Source of the DNA: Syntrophus sp. (in: bacteria)
GTDB taxonomy: Bacteria; Desulfobacterota; Syntrophia; Syntrophales; UBA5619
Direction: 5' to 3'
Assembly: GCA_013824905.1 (NCBI GenBank)
Contig: PNOO01000037.1
Coordinates: 1 to 14,744 of the forward strand
Length of the DNA: 14,744 nt
The notes under the pieces are model-generated. The model saw only the letters and a list, made by a program, of their open reading frames with translations. It ran no database searches and was not told the DNA's origin. Of the stretch, positions 6,373 to 14,677 are shown one piece after another. The translations under genes and the position numbers were made by a program. Within the stretch, counting starts at the first letter, position 1, and each line of letters opens with the position of its first letter.

Positions 6373-8360
6373 TGCGTCGGTGGTTTGGTATCATTCTTGG
6401 GGGCCGATTGCAAAAAGTGCTGATCGCCTCCTTCACCCTGGTGGCCGGCCTCACCATCGGTCTGGATACACTGGTCACATCACGGGTGATCAGTGAATAT
6501 CTCTCCAAGGCGGAATCGGATCTCGTGGCCCGGGACATCGACCTGGCGAAGGCATTTTATCAGCTTAAACTGGAGGAAATTGCGGCTATCAGCCACCGCT
6601 TGTCTCTGGACACATGGATCATCAGGGATCTGTCAGCCGCCGCCCGAGGAGAATCCGACGCCATACGGGTCATCGACCAGCAGATTACCAATAAAATCTC
6701 CGTCCTCGCTCTCGGCGGCACCCATTTCATCGCCGTCCTGGATGAGAAAGGGCGTACGGTCACCGGCCGGGTTCTTACCCAAACGGGGAAACTGTCGACC
6801 CCGCATTTGCAAGGCGAGTGGAAAGGGCTGCCGATCGTTCAGGAGGTTCTGGAGACAGGCAAGCCGCAGACCGCTACGGAAGTCATATCGAAGGAACTTT
6901 TAGCCCAGGTGGGTCTAGATCGGCAGGCATTCATTCCCCTTATCGAGACGCCTCTGGCCGCCCCGGAGCCTTTTGATCCGCGCGAAGGGACAGCCGGTCT
7001 CGCCCTGACCGGGGTGTATCCCCTGCGCAATCCGGATCAGCGAATCATCGGTGCGGTATTATCGGTCTATCTGTTCAACAACGATTTTACCTTGGTGGAC
7101 CGCATCAAGGAGGTGGCAGGGATCGACACGGTGACCATCTTTTTCGGTGACCTGCGTGTGTCCACCAATGTGATGACCGAGCAGGGAAAACGCGCCGTGG
7201 GCACCCGGATATCGCAGGCGGTCCGCGATGTCGTTCTCTCCGAGGGTCGCATTTATGTGGGTCGCGCCTATGTGGTAAACGAGTGGTTTATCACGTGTTA
7301 TTACCCCCTCTCGGACAGCCGGGGTCGCGTGGTGGGCAGCCTCTACGTGGGCGCCCGGGAATCTGCGTTTTTGACCCTGGTTCACGACTTCAATAACCGG
7401 GTCGGTCTGATTGCAATCATCTGCATTCTTCTGGCGGGGTTGATCGCAGTGCCGATCGCCCGGTTGTTCATCAAGCCGATCGATACCCTGGTGGATTCCA
7501 ATCGCCGCCTTTCACAGGGGGATATGAGCGTGCGGGTGAAGGTGTCCGGGAAAGGGGAACTGGCGGCGCTGGGCCGCTCCTTCAACACCATGGTAGAGAC
7601 GCTCGACAGAATCCAGAAGGAACTGGTCTATAAGGAAAAACTGGCATCTATGGGCCAGCTGGCCGCCGGGGTCGCCCATGAGATCAACAACCCCCTTGGC
7701 ACGATCATGCTATATGCGGAGACCCTCTACCGAGAAGCCGGGGAAGACGGCGCCAAAGGGGAGGATCTCAGGATGATCATCGATGCGACCCATCGGTGCA
7801 AGCGGATCGTCGGTGACTTGTTGAATTTTGCCCGTGAACAGGAAATGCTGACCCAGGAGAGCGACCTGCACGATGTCTTGGAGAAGGCGATCAAAAGCGT
7901 AAGCAGTCAGCCAAGTTTCGACCGTGTGAAGATCATCCGGTGTTTTGTTCCGGATCTGCCGCTTATCCAGGCGGACCCTGCTCAATTGGTGCAGGTGTTT
8001 GTCAACCTGCTCAACAATGCGGCCGATGCCATGACCGCCGAGGGCGGCACCATCACCATCACCACCCGGCTGTTCAAAGGCCGGGCAGTGGAGATCGCGA
8101 TAGCGGATACAGGTCGCGGCATCGTGGAGGAGAACCTGGGGAAACTGTTTACCCCCTTCTTTACGACCAAGCCTCTCGGAAAAGGGACAGGACTGGGTTT
8201 ATCCATCGTCTACGGCATCATCAAAATGCATCGCGGCCAGATTCAAGTATCCAGTGAAACAGGCACGGGAACGACCTTTACCATCACCTTGCCGATGGTT
8301 CCACCAAAGATGGAATCATCCCGGACAGAGGCAAAAGCCTTCGATACCGTGATTCAGTAA
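6372..8360 (+). CDS. Membrane sensor kinase: periplasmic Cache-HAMP-HisKA-HATPase (NtrB/ZraS type)
   Basis: This is a 662-residue kinase. TM1 spans about 14-36, followed by a roughly 305-residue periplasmic region, TM2 (about 344-366), HAMP (about 363-420), HisKA with H436 in GVAHEINNPLG, and HATPase_c with NLLNNAADAM, DTGRGI and GTGLGLSIVYGI. The periplasmic C-terminal part (IFFGDLRVSTNV, then RAVGT and GSLYVGAR) is typical of Cache_3-type small-ligand sensors. The ligand cannot be read from sequence; a carboxylate such as formate is only a guess. The HEINNPL H-box class normally pairs with NtrC-type activators, which makes the protein at 123 a candidate partner. I chose ATG 6372 because it overlaps the previous stop and has GGAG 7 nt upstream; a longer in-frame form from 6249 would lie inside the previous gene. 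Confidence 0.94.
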   Translation: MRRWFGIILGGRLQKVLIASFTLVAGLTIGLDTLVTSRVISEYLSKAESDLVARDIDLAKAFYQLKLEEIAAISHRLSLDTWIIRDLSAAARGESDAIRVIDQQITNKISVLALGGTHFIAVLDEKGRTVTGRVLTQTGKLSTPHLQGEWKGLPIVQEVLETGKPQTATEVISKELLAQVGLDRQAFIPLIETPLAAPEPFDPREGTAGLALTGVYPLRNPDQRIIGAVLSVYLFNNDFTLVDRIKEVAGIDTVTIFFGDLRVSTNVMTEQGKRAVGTRISQAVRDVVLSEGRIYVGRAYVVNEWFITCYYPLSDSRGRVVGSLYVGARESAFLTLVHDFNNRVGLIAIICILLAGLIAVPIARLFIKPIDTLVDSNRRLSQGDMSVRVKVSGKGELAALGRSFNTMVETLDRIQKELVYKEKLASMGQLAAGVAHEINNPLGTIMLYAETLYREAGEDGAKGEDLRMIIDATHRCKRIVGDLLNFAREQEMLTQESDLHDVLEKAIKSVSSQPSFDRVKIIRCFVPDLPLIQADPAQLVQVFVNLLNNAADAMTAEGGTITITTRLFKGRAVEIAIADTGRGIVEENLGKLFTPFFTTKPLGKGTGLGLSIVYGIIKMHRGQIQVSSETGTGTTFTITLPMVPPKMESSRTEAKAFDTVIQ

Positions 8361-8367
8361 ACGCGCT

Positions 8368-9570
8368 ATGGAAACCAAAGGAATCATCCTCATCATCAGC
8401 GGAAATGCCGACCTTCAGGCGGCCTGCCGTCAGGCATTGGACCCGGGGCGCTTTTCCGTTCAGACGACCGATGTCCTGCCGGAGCGGCTATGCACCCCCA
8501 CCGGAAAGGATATCGACATCATCCTCATGGATGCAGAGATGCTTCCCGATCAGCCTGAAACGAATCTTCATGCCAGTCTGTCGGTGAATGATCCCGAAAA
8601 GGTATGCATCCTGCTCAGCGGGCCCTCGACATGGAATCGAGCCCTGCAATTAATAAAGTCGGGCGTTTACGATCTCATTCCCCTGCCGATCATTCCCGAA
8701 CTCCTATGGCTGCGCATCGACCGTGCCATGGAATGGCGCACGAAGGCATTGGAACTCAGGAGACTTCAGTTTTTCGAGCAGGATGTCTCTCACCTCTGGT
8801 CCGTGACCAAAGGAGAGCTGGAGACCTCCGAGCTTTTCGACAAGGATTTCCTGGCGCCGGCCGCTTTCCGGCTTACGGTCGCACATGAATTCCGCGCCCC
8901 GCTCACGGCCCTTCAGAGTTTTTTGCTCATTCTCCTGAAAGGGTATGTCCCCCAAGAAAAATGGAAGGAGATGATCCAACATGCCTTGGATCGTTCAGAG
9001 GATCTGTTGAACCTCGTCGATAACCTGATGAATCTGGCCACCGCAAGGCATGAAATGTCTATGGAAAACCGGTCCATTGTACAACTGAGGGACGAACTTG
9101 AAAACGTCCTGCCTTCCCTCAAAACGGAGGCCGAGGGAAGAGGGCTTTCGCTGACACTGGCCATCCGTGATAATCCCCCGGTGGAGGTCCACCCCAATCA
9201 TATAAAACACCTGTGGACCAACCTGATATCCAACGCCATCAAATACACCCGGAGTGGAGGCCGGATCCAGGTCACGCTCGACCGGGATGAGACACACGCC
9301 ATAGGGAGCATTGAGGACACGGGGATCGGGATTTCGCCACACGATCTGCCGTCGATCTTCAACGAATTTTTTCGGACCGTGGAGGCGAAAAAGATGGAGC
9401 GCCGGGGAACGGGGCTGGGATTGCCTCTCGTCAGGCGCATCGTGGAAGGATACGGCGGAAAGGTAGAAGTAAAGTCCACCCTCGGCGAGGGGAGCCTCTT
9501 TCGCTTCACGCTGCCGTTGGCCGTCACTCCCCCTGGTAAAGACACGAAGGGCCGAAGAGGCGCGCCTTAG
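8368..9570 (+). CDS. Soluble histidine kinase with degenerate N-terminal receiver (pseudoREC-HisKA-HATPase)
   Basis: This is a 400-residue soluble protein with the same order as the protein at 5224. The N-terminal 125 residues have the receiver fold pattern, but the acidic pair is missing (IILIISGNADL). The active-site lysine is also lost (DLIPLPI where DFIAKPF is expected). An Asp remains at position 55 (LMDAEM). Without the acidic pair, Mg2+ binding and normal phosphorylation are unlikely. The kinase part looks complete: H173 in VAHEFRAP, then SNAIKYT, DTGIGI and GTGLGLP. It starts 7 nt after the previous stop with no clear ribosome site, so it probably depends on coupling. The receiver probably works as a phosphorylation-independent binding or dimerisation module. 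It is the last gene of the operon and ends before a hairpin terminator. Confidence 0.92.
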   Translation: METKGIILIISGNADLQAACRQALDPGRFSVQTTDVLPERLCTPTGKDIDIILMDAEMLPDQPETNLHASLSVNDPEKVCILLSGPSTWNRALQLIKSGVYDLIPLPIIPELLWLRIDRAMEWRTKALELRRLQFFEQDVSHLWSVTKGELETSELFDKDFLAPAAFRLTVAHEFRAPLTALQSFLLILLKGYVPQEKWKEMIQHALDRSEDLLNLVDNLMNLATARHEMSMENRSIVQLRDELENVLPSLKTEAEGRGLSLTLAIRDNPPVEVHPNHIKHLWTNLISNAIKYTRSGGRIQVTLDRDETHAIGSIEDTGIGISPHDLPSIFNEFFRTVEAKKMERRGTGLGLPLVRRIVEGYGGKVEVKSTLGEGSLFRFTLPLAVTPPGKDTKGRRGAP

Positions 9571-9581
9571 TAAAAGACGGG

Positions 9582-9602
9582 CCTCTTCGACAGAGGTTTT
9601 TT
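9582..9602 (+). terminator. Intrinsic terminator shared by converging operons
   Basis: CCTCT-tcgac-AGAGG (9582-9596) is followed by six T residues (9597-9602), 11 nt past the stop of the kinase operon. The T-run overlaps the stop codon of the minus-strand RR at 9601. Read from the other strand, the hairpin is followed by a mixed CCCGTCTTTTA tract, so it may terminate both transcripts, more weakly on the minus strand. Confidence 0.7.
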
Positions 9603-9975
9603 ATCCGAGGGCCCTTTTGACCTGTTCGAGAAGTTTGTCCGGGTCAATGGGTTTGTGAATCCATTCGGATGCGGGGATATATTCATCGGATGGCAGTTCA
9701 CTGCGCACCCTGTCCCCGGTGAGCGAGGTGGCCATGATCACCGGGATATCCTTGAGGTCCTTGTCGGCTGCCATCTGGCGACGGGTATCCAGGCCGTCGA
9801 GGATATAGGACATCATGATATCCAGAATAACCAGATCGGGCTTTTCCTTCCGCATGACCTTCAGACCCTCTTCCCCGTTGGCCGCCGTCAACACCTCGTG
9901 ATTCTGAAACTTCAGAATCGTCCGGGTAATCTTGATAAAATCGGGATCGTCATCGACAACAAGGATTTTTGCCAT
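9601..9975 (-). CDS. Single-domain response regulator at the end of the fdn operon
   Basis: This is a 124-residue stand-alone receiver: acidic residues D8-D10, phospho-acceptor D52 in VILDIMM, and lysine in WIHKPIDPDKLL. There is no output domain. The start has a strong AAGGAGGAAG ribosome site. The gene begins 23 nt after the fdnI stop, on the same strand and with no terminator between, so it is almost surely co-transcribed with the formate dehydrogenase. It resembles the receiver at 1708 in the DxMM and KPI-[ED]-P-x-x-LL motifs and in having an extended beta-4 to beta-5 stretch. It may take phosphate from one of the nearby kinases and act by protein contact or as a relay shuttle. Its partner is not known. 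Confidence 0.9.
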   Translation of the reverse strand: MAKILVVDDDPDFIKITRTILKFQNHEVLTAANGEEGLKVMRKEKPDLVILDIMMSYILDGLDTRRQMAADKDLKDIPVIMATSLTGDRVRSELPSDEYIPASEWIHKPIDPDKLLEQVKRALG

Positions 9976-9998
9976 ACTTCTTCCTCCTTAAACTAGCC

Positions 9999-10715
9999 TC
10001 AGTGGGAATCATTTCTCTTCTTCGCTTCGTAGAGTTCCATCGCCCGTTTGGGTCCGTAATACCACTTCGCATGATGTTCGGCCGCATAAGTGGCGGAGGT
10101 GACGCCGAAGCGCATGCTGACCAGGGCGGCCCACATCAGCGGGTGCGCCACCGCCAGATAGAAGTGCACAATGAACATGCAGAGGGCGGCAATCGTGGTC
10201 AAGTCATGGACCACCACCATCCAACGGAACAGCTCCGCCGATACGAGACCCTTGCCGAACCACATGATCAAACCGCTGACGACGAACAGGATCCAGGTAA
10301 CGATCATGGCCATTCCATTGATCTTTTCCCCGGTATTGAATCGGCCCTGCGGCGGCATCGCATCGTGCTTTCCCCTTACATAATAGCTGAAGGCGTTTTT
10401 CAGCCAGCCCAGGTCATCCTTTTCAAAGCTGAACTCTTTTATATGCAGCCACAAGCGCCGCGGTTGCAGGATGCCGTACACTAAGGGTTCCGCAATGAAA
10501 AGCACCGCAATCAAACGGTGCACGAGGCGCATCCATTGACCGGCGTCCCCCTGGGCCAGGGGCTTTAAGGTATCCAGATAGAGAACGAGTCCTGTGGCCA
10601 CCAGCGGGATAAAGCTGGCGGTATGTATCCAGTGCAGGAGACGCTCTACGAAGGTGTACTTCGGGATCCAGCGGATCTGGAAGATATGTCCTGCTTCTTC
10701 TCCTTGACCGTTCAT
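9999..10715 (-). CDS. fdnI: Formate dehydrogenase cytochrome b556 subunit (gamma, FdnI-like)
   Basis: This 238-residue integral membrane subunit carries two b hemes and passes electrons from the beta subunit to quinone. Four hydrophobic helices lie at about residues 24-48, 65-90, 138-160 and 168-192. Candidate heme ligands are H28, H66, H170 and H184. The last two are 14 residues apart, as are H155 and H169 of E. coli FdnI, and the first two are spaced almost as in FdnI (38 versus 39 residues). The start overlaps the fdnH stop as ATGA, with GGAGGAA upstream, which implies translational coupling. The protein is slightly longer than E. coli FdnI because of a longer N-terminus and a charged C-terminal tail. 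Confidence 0.95.
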   Translation of the reverse strand: MNGQGEEAGHIFQIRWIPKYTFVERLLHWIHTASFIPLVATGLVLYLDTLKPLAQGDAGQWMRLVHRLIAVLFIAEPLVYGILQPRRLWLHIKEFSFEKDDLGWLKNAFSYYVRGKHDAMPPQGRFNTGEKINGMAMIVTWILFVVSGLIMWFGKGLVSAELFRWMVVVHDLTTIAALCMFIVHFYLAVAHPLMWAALVSMRFGVTSATYAAEHHAKWYYGPKRAMELYEAKKRNDSH

Positions 10716-11515
10716 TCGACTTCCTCCATTTTAATATTCCGGCGAATAATCAACCAAGCCACAAAGGTCCCCAGCACCGTTCCACCGATGGCGATCTTTC
10801 CCAAAGGCTGAATGACGTTTTGCCACATCATGGCCATGGCCGGGTACTGGGGATCCGCCGGGAGTCCGTAGGTTTCCGGTTTTTCGATCAGCACATACAG
10901 GCGCCCGAGCCCGCCGACGACCTCTTCCCCGTAGAGATTGACCGCGGCGAATCCGCGGGTCTTGAGCGTTTCCACCCTTTTCTTCCCCGCCGCGATCATC
11001 TTGTCACGGTCCCCCCAGAAGAGGGCTTGGGCCGGGCAGGTCTTTACACAGGAGGGGCTCAGACCGTTATCCGTGCGATCCTGGCAGAAGGTGCACTTGG
11101 AGGCCTTGGCCTGTCCCGTGATCACACTGGCCACCTCCAGCTTGGGTATGCCGAAGGGACAGAACTGGGAGCAGTATCCGCAGCCGTTGCACAGATCCGG
11201 CTCCACCGTCACCCTTCCGTCGGCCTGCTTCTTCAGGGCTTTCGTGGGACAAACGTCGACACAGGCGGCCTCTCCGCAGTGCATGCACCCTTCCTTTAGG
11301 AACAGCCACCGAAATCCCTGGCGGCTGTCGTATTCGGTAAATTTAATCCGCGTCCATGTCTGCGGGGTAAGTCTCGGAGGATTCTCATAACTGCCCGTGT
11401 TGACGGTCTTTGAATACTCCCACCCCGTAAGTTCGTTCCACTGCTTGCAGGCCACCTGGCATCCGCGGCAGGCCGTGCACTTAGATTCGTCAATCAACAT
11501 CGCTTTGCGCGCCAT
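10712..11515 (-). CDS. fdnH: Formate dehydrogenase iron-sulfur subunit (beta, FdnH-like)
   Basis: This 267-residue electron-transfer subunit carries 16 cysteines in four groups, enough for four [4Fe-4S] clusters: C13/16/19/23, C77/80/85/89, C109/112/115/119 and C141/144/156/160. A single hydrophobic segment near the C-terminus (about 244-257) should anchor it in the membrane, as in FDH-N, with the clusters on the periplasmic side. It has no signal peptide of its own, consistent with co-export with the Tat-targeted alpha subunit. It starts 12 nt after the fdnG stop with AAAGGGG as ribosome site and overlaps fdnI by 4 nt. The protein is shorter than E. coli FdnH (about 294 residues), mainly at the ends. 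Confidence 0.96.
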   Translation of the reverse strand: MARKAMLIDESKCTACRGCQVACKQWNELTGWEYSKTVNTGSYENPPRLTPQTWTRIKFTEYDSRQGFRWLFLKEGCMHCGEAACVDVCPTKALKKQADGRVTVEPDLCNGCGYCSQFCPFGIPKLEVASVITGQAKASKCTFCQDRTDNGLSPSCVKTCPAQALFWGDRDKMIAAGKKRVETLKTRGFAAVNLYGEEVVGGLGRLYVLIEKPETYGLPADPQYPAMAMMWQNVIQPLGKIAIGGTVLGTFVAWLIIRRNIKMEEVE

Positions 11516-11527
11516 AAGATCCCCTTT

Positions 11528-14500
11528 CTAGGCCTTTTTGATATTCACCAGGAATGCCTTGTATTCCGGAATCATCGTATTGGCATCCCCCACATGGGGC
11601 GTCAGATCGTTGGCCACGTCCCCGGTCGCCAGACCTCCCCATCCGAAATGCCATGGCATTCCGACTTGATGGACGGTTTTACCCTCCACATTAAATGGTT
11701 TGAAGCGGGCAGTGACCACCGCTACCGCCGTGATTTCCCCCCGGGCGGAGCTGATCCTGACGCGATCGCCGTTTCCAATTCCCCTCTCGGTCGCCAGTTC
11801 TTTGCTCATCTCGACAAACATCTCGGGCTGGCATTCGGTCAGCCAGTCCAGCCAGCGCGACATCCCACCGGCCTGCCAGTGCTCGACAACCCGATATGTG
11901 GTGGCCACGATCGGGAACTTGTCCGTCTTTCCTACATTGTCCCCGATCGATTTACCCTGATCCGTCTTCCAGATTTTGATTGCCGGATTGTGCAGGCGGG
12001 AGGAAAAGGGGTTCTTCGCGACCGGCGTCTCCAGGGGTTCGTAGTGTTCCGGAAGCGGTCCCTCGTTGAGGGAGGCGAAGAGCCCTCCTCTCCCGTCCAC
12101 ACGCATGATAAAAGGATCCTTCCCGCCGGGATCCGAGGGGGCTTTGGTAACGGCGAAATCGGGAACGTCGTAGCCCACCCATTTCTTCTGGGTCTCGTCC
12201 CACCAGATCAGTTTTTTGTCCTCGCTCCAGGGCTTGCCGTTGGGATCGGCGGAACAGCGATTGTAAATGATGCGCCGGTTGGCCGGCCAGGCGAATGCCC
12301 AGAAGGGGTACATCCCCAATCCGCCGGGGTCTTTTTGCCCTCGGCGCTTGGTCGCGGGCATCATCTTTCCCGTCCCGTCATCGGCCGGCGCAAAATATCC
12401 CCCATAGATCCAGCAGCCGCACGCCGTGGTGCCGTCGGCCTGCAACAGTGCAAACGACTTGAGGGTATCGCCCTTGCTGGCGAGAATGTTGCCTTGGGGG
12501 TCTTTGATGGCGGCAGTCGCATACCCATTGAGCTCCTGTGCCACCTTCTCCACGCTCAACTCCTTGCCATAATCCCAATTGAGATGAACGATCGGATCGG
12601 CGAAGGGTCCGGGGGCAGCGGCATAAAGCGCCTTCAATTTGAGGTAGATCAGATTGAGGATCTGATGATCCGGCAGCGCCATTCCGGGGGCGTCGGCCAC
12701 CTTGGAGCGCCACTGAATCAGGCGGCCGCTGGTGACGATGCTTCCCTCCTTCTCCATGGCGTCCGCCGCGGGCAGGATAAAGACCTCCGTCTTGACATCG
12801 GCGGGTTTGACGCCCGGGGCGCGCCAGAACGAACAGGTTTCGGTGTCGAAGAGCTCCTGAACGACCATCCATTTGAGTTTCTTCAAGGCCTCCCGCTCCA
12901 TCCGGGAATTGGGTCCGCTGACCGCCGGGTTCTGTCCCATGAGCCATAGGCCCTGAATCTTCCCGGCGTACATATCCTCAAACAGGCTCATCCAGTAATG
13001 GTTTGCCGGACTTTCCACCTTGGGCAGGTAGTCATAGGCGAATTGATTTTCCGCGGTGGCATGATCCCCCCACCAGGCTTTCAGAAGACTGACCATGAAT
13101 TTGGGCTTGTTGGACCAGTAGCCCGTCTTGGGGGTTTCCTTCTCATTGTAAGCAGCCAGGGTGGGATGATCGCCTGCCCTCGGGATGCCTATGTATCCGG
13201 GAACCAGATGCGCCAGGATGCCCTGGTCCGTCGACCCCTGGACATTGGACTCGCCCCGCAGCGCATTCACCCCGCCCCCCGGCACCCCCATATTGCCCAA
13301 AAGCAGTTGGATCATGGCCATACAGCGCACATTCTGAGATCCGACCGTATGCTGCGTCTGCCCCATGGCATAGAGAATGGTCCCGGACTTGTTCCTGGCC
13401 CCCGTGGAGGCGAACAGTTTATAGGCCGCCTCCAGCTTGTCCGGCGGACAGCCGGTGATGCCGGAGACTGTTTTGAGGGTATACCGGGCGTAGTGACGTT
13501 TCATGACCTGGAACACGCACAGCGGATTTTTCAGGGTCTCGTCCCGGAGAGGATTTCCCTTGTCATCCAACTGGTACTTCCAGGTGCTCTGGTCATATTT
13601 GCCGAAGCCGTCGCCGTCATCATCCACGAACCCTGAAAACAGACCATCCAGATCCGCGGGGCCTTTGAAACCTGGGTCGATCACATTGGCCGCATTGGTA
13701 TAATGGAGCACGTACTCCTTCTGGATCAATTGCTTGTCGATCAGGTATTTGATCATCCCGCCGAAGAAGGGGATATCGGTGCCGCTGCGGATCGCGACGT
13801 AAAGATCCGCCTGCGAGGCCGTCCTTGTGAAACGGGGGTCCACGACGATGAGCTTGGCCCCTCGGTCATCTTTCGCCTTATTGATCCAGGTCATCGATGC
13901 CGGGTGATTTTCGGCGCAATTGGAGCCGTCGACCAGGATCACATCGGCATTTTTCAGATCCACCCAGGTATTGGTCATTGCACCCCGACCCAAACTTGCG
14001 GCCAGACCGGCCACAGTGGCGGAGTGTCAGACCCGGGCCTGATGTTCAAGATAGACCACACCCAGGGCGCGGCTTAACTTGGCAGCCAGATAACATTCCT
14101 CATTGTTGTTGGCGGCGCCGCCCATAAAAGCGAGGCCGGGATTGCGGTTAACCGTCACGCCCTTGTCGTTTGTCTTCTGGAAGGTGGCGTCCCGGGTCGT
14201 TTTGATCCGCTTGGCCACTTCGGCGATCGTCCACTCCCAGTCCTTTTCCTCAAACTTGTCGCTGCCCGGCGCCCGGTACAGAGGCTTTTTCAAGCGCAAC
14301 GGGCTCTGGGAAAGCTGCCGGACGGCGACAGATTTCGGATCGAGCGCCCCGCGGTTGATGGGATTGTCGGGGTCCCCCTCCGAATTGATGATGTGCCCGT
14401 CGGGGCCCGTGGCAATGAGCAATCCGCAGCCGCAGGAACAATAAGGACAGATGGTGGCGGCCTCCTTGATCGGTTTATGCAATGGGAAAGCCTTTACTTT

Positions 14501-14590
14501 TCCCGAAGATGCGGCCATACCGGAAGGCAAAAGAATTGATCCTGCGGTAAGCCCAGAATACTGCAAGAATTTCCGCCGAGTGATTCCCAT
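11528..14590 (-). CDS. fdnG: Selenocysteine formate dehydrogenase catalytic subunit (alpha, FdnG-like), read through UGA
   Basis: This is a 1020-residue molybdopterin (bis-MGD) enzyme that oxidises formate to CO2 in the periplasm. It opens with a Tat signal (TRRKFLQ, then a hydrophobic stretch). The N-terminal cluster motif is C48-PY-C51-SCG-C55. An in-frame TGA at 14027-14029 encodes Sec188, in the context QARV-U-HSATV, which matches the QARV-U-H active site of E. coli FDH-N. The frame is continuous on both sides, and later blocks such as GRGAMTN, DPRFTRTA, MGVPGGGVNALRG and FVGDANT also fit the family. Total length is close to the 1015 residues of FdnG. The expected fourth cluster Cys is Asp84 (RGALDPKS). 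I chose ATG 14590 over an in-frame TTG at 14599 because AAGGAGGG lies 10 nt upstream of the ATG and only 1 nt from the TTG. Selenocysteine insertion genes must lie elsewhere in the genome. Confidence 0.97.
13998..14014 (-). promoter_or_regulatory. Bacterial SECIS element directing Sec at the fdnG UGA
   Basis: Downstream of the UGA, on the coding strand, GTGGCC-GGTCT-GGCCGC forms a 6-bp stem (one G-U pair) with a GGUCU loop. The GGU of the loop begins 18 nt after the UGA. That is the same distance and loop sequence as in E. coli fdhF, where SelB recognises the loop. This supports recoding rather than a nonsense mutation. Confidence 0.88.
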
Positions 14591-14648
14591 ACGCTCCAAA
14601 CCCTCCTTACAAGAATTGATTGATAATGAATAAGCTAATACACCATCA

Positions 14649-14677
14649 AAGATACACTAAATTTTGTTCTTTGACAA
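14649..14677 (-). promoter_or_regulatory. Putative promoter of the fdn operon
   Basis: Read on the minus strand, TTGTCA (14672-14677) and TATCTT (14649-14654) are separated by 17 nt. This gives 5 of 6 and 4 of 6 matches to the sigma-70 consensus. Transcription would start near 14642, leaving a leader of about 50 nt, too short for a typical molybdenum-cofactor riboswitch. No sigma-54 -24/-12 element was seen in 14591-14744. Confidence 0.5.

Noticed and set aside
11594..12949. Long plus-strand reading frame (451 codons) opposite fdnG
   Set aside because: It is an antisense shadow of a high-GC gene: no family resemblance, low-complexity composition, and the opposite strand has unmistakable FdnG sequence.
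11528..14014. A separate 828-codon gene starting at GTG 14014 and a separate 191-codon gene ending at 14027
   Set aside because: Both are halves of fdnG interrupted by a recoded UGA. The frame continues, the SECIS is present, and the GTG lies inside the SECIS stem.
14591..14642. Molybdenum-cofactor riboswitch or other riboswitch in the fdnG leader
   Set aside because: The predicted leader is only about 50 nt, AT-rich and without a stable multi-helix fold.
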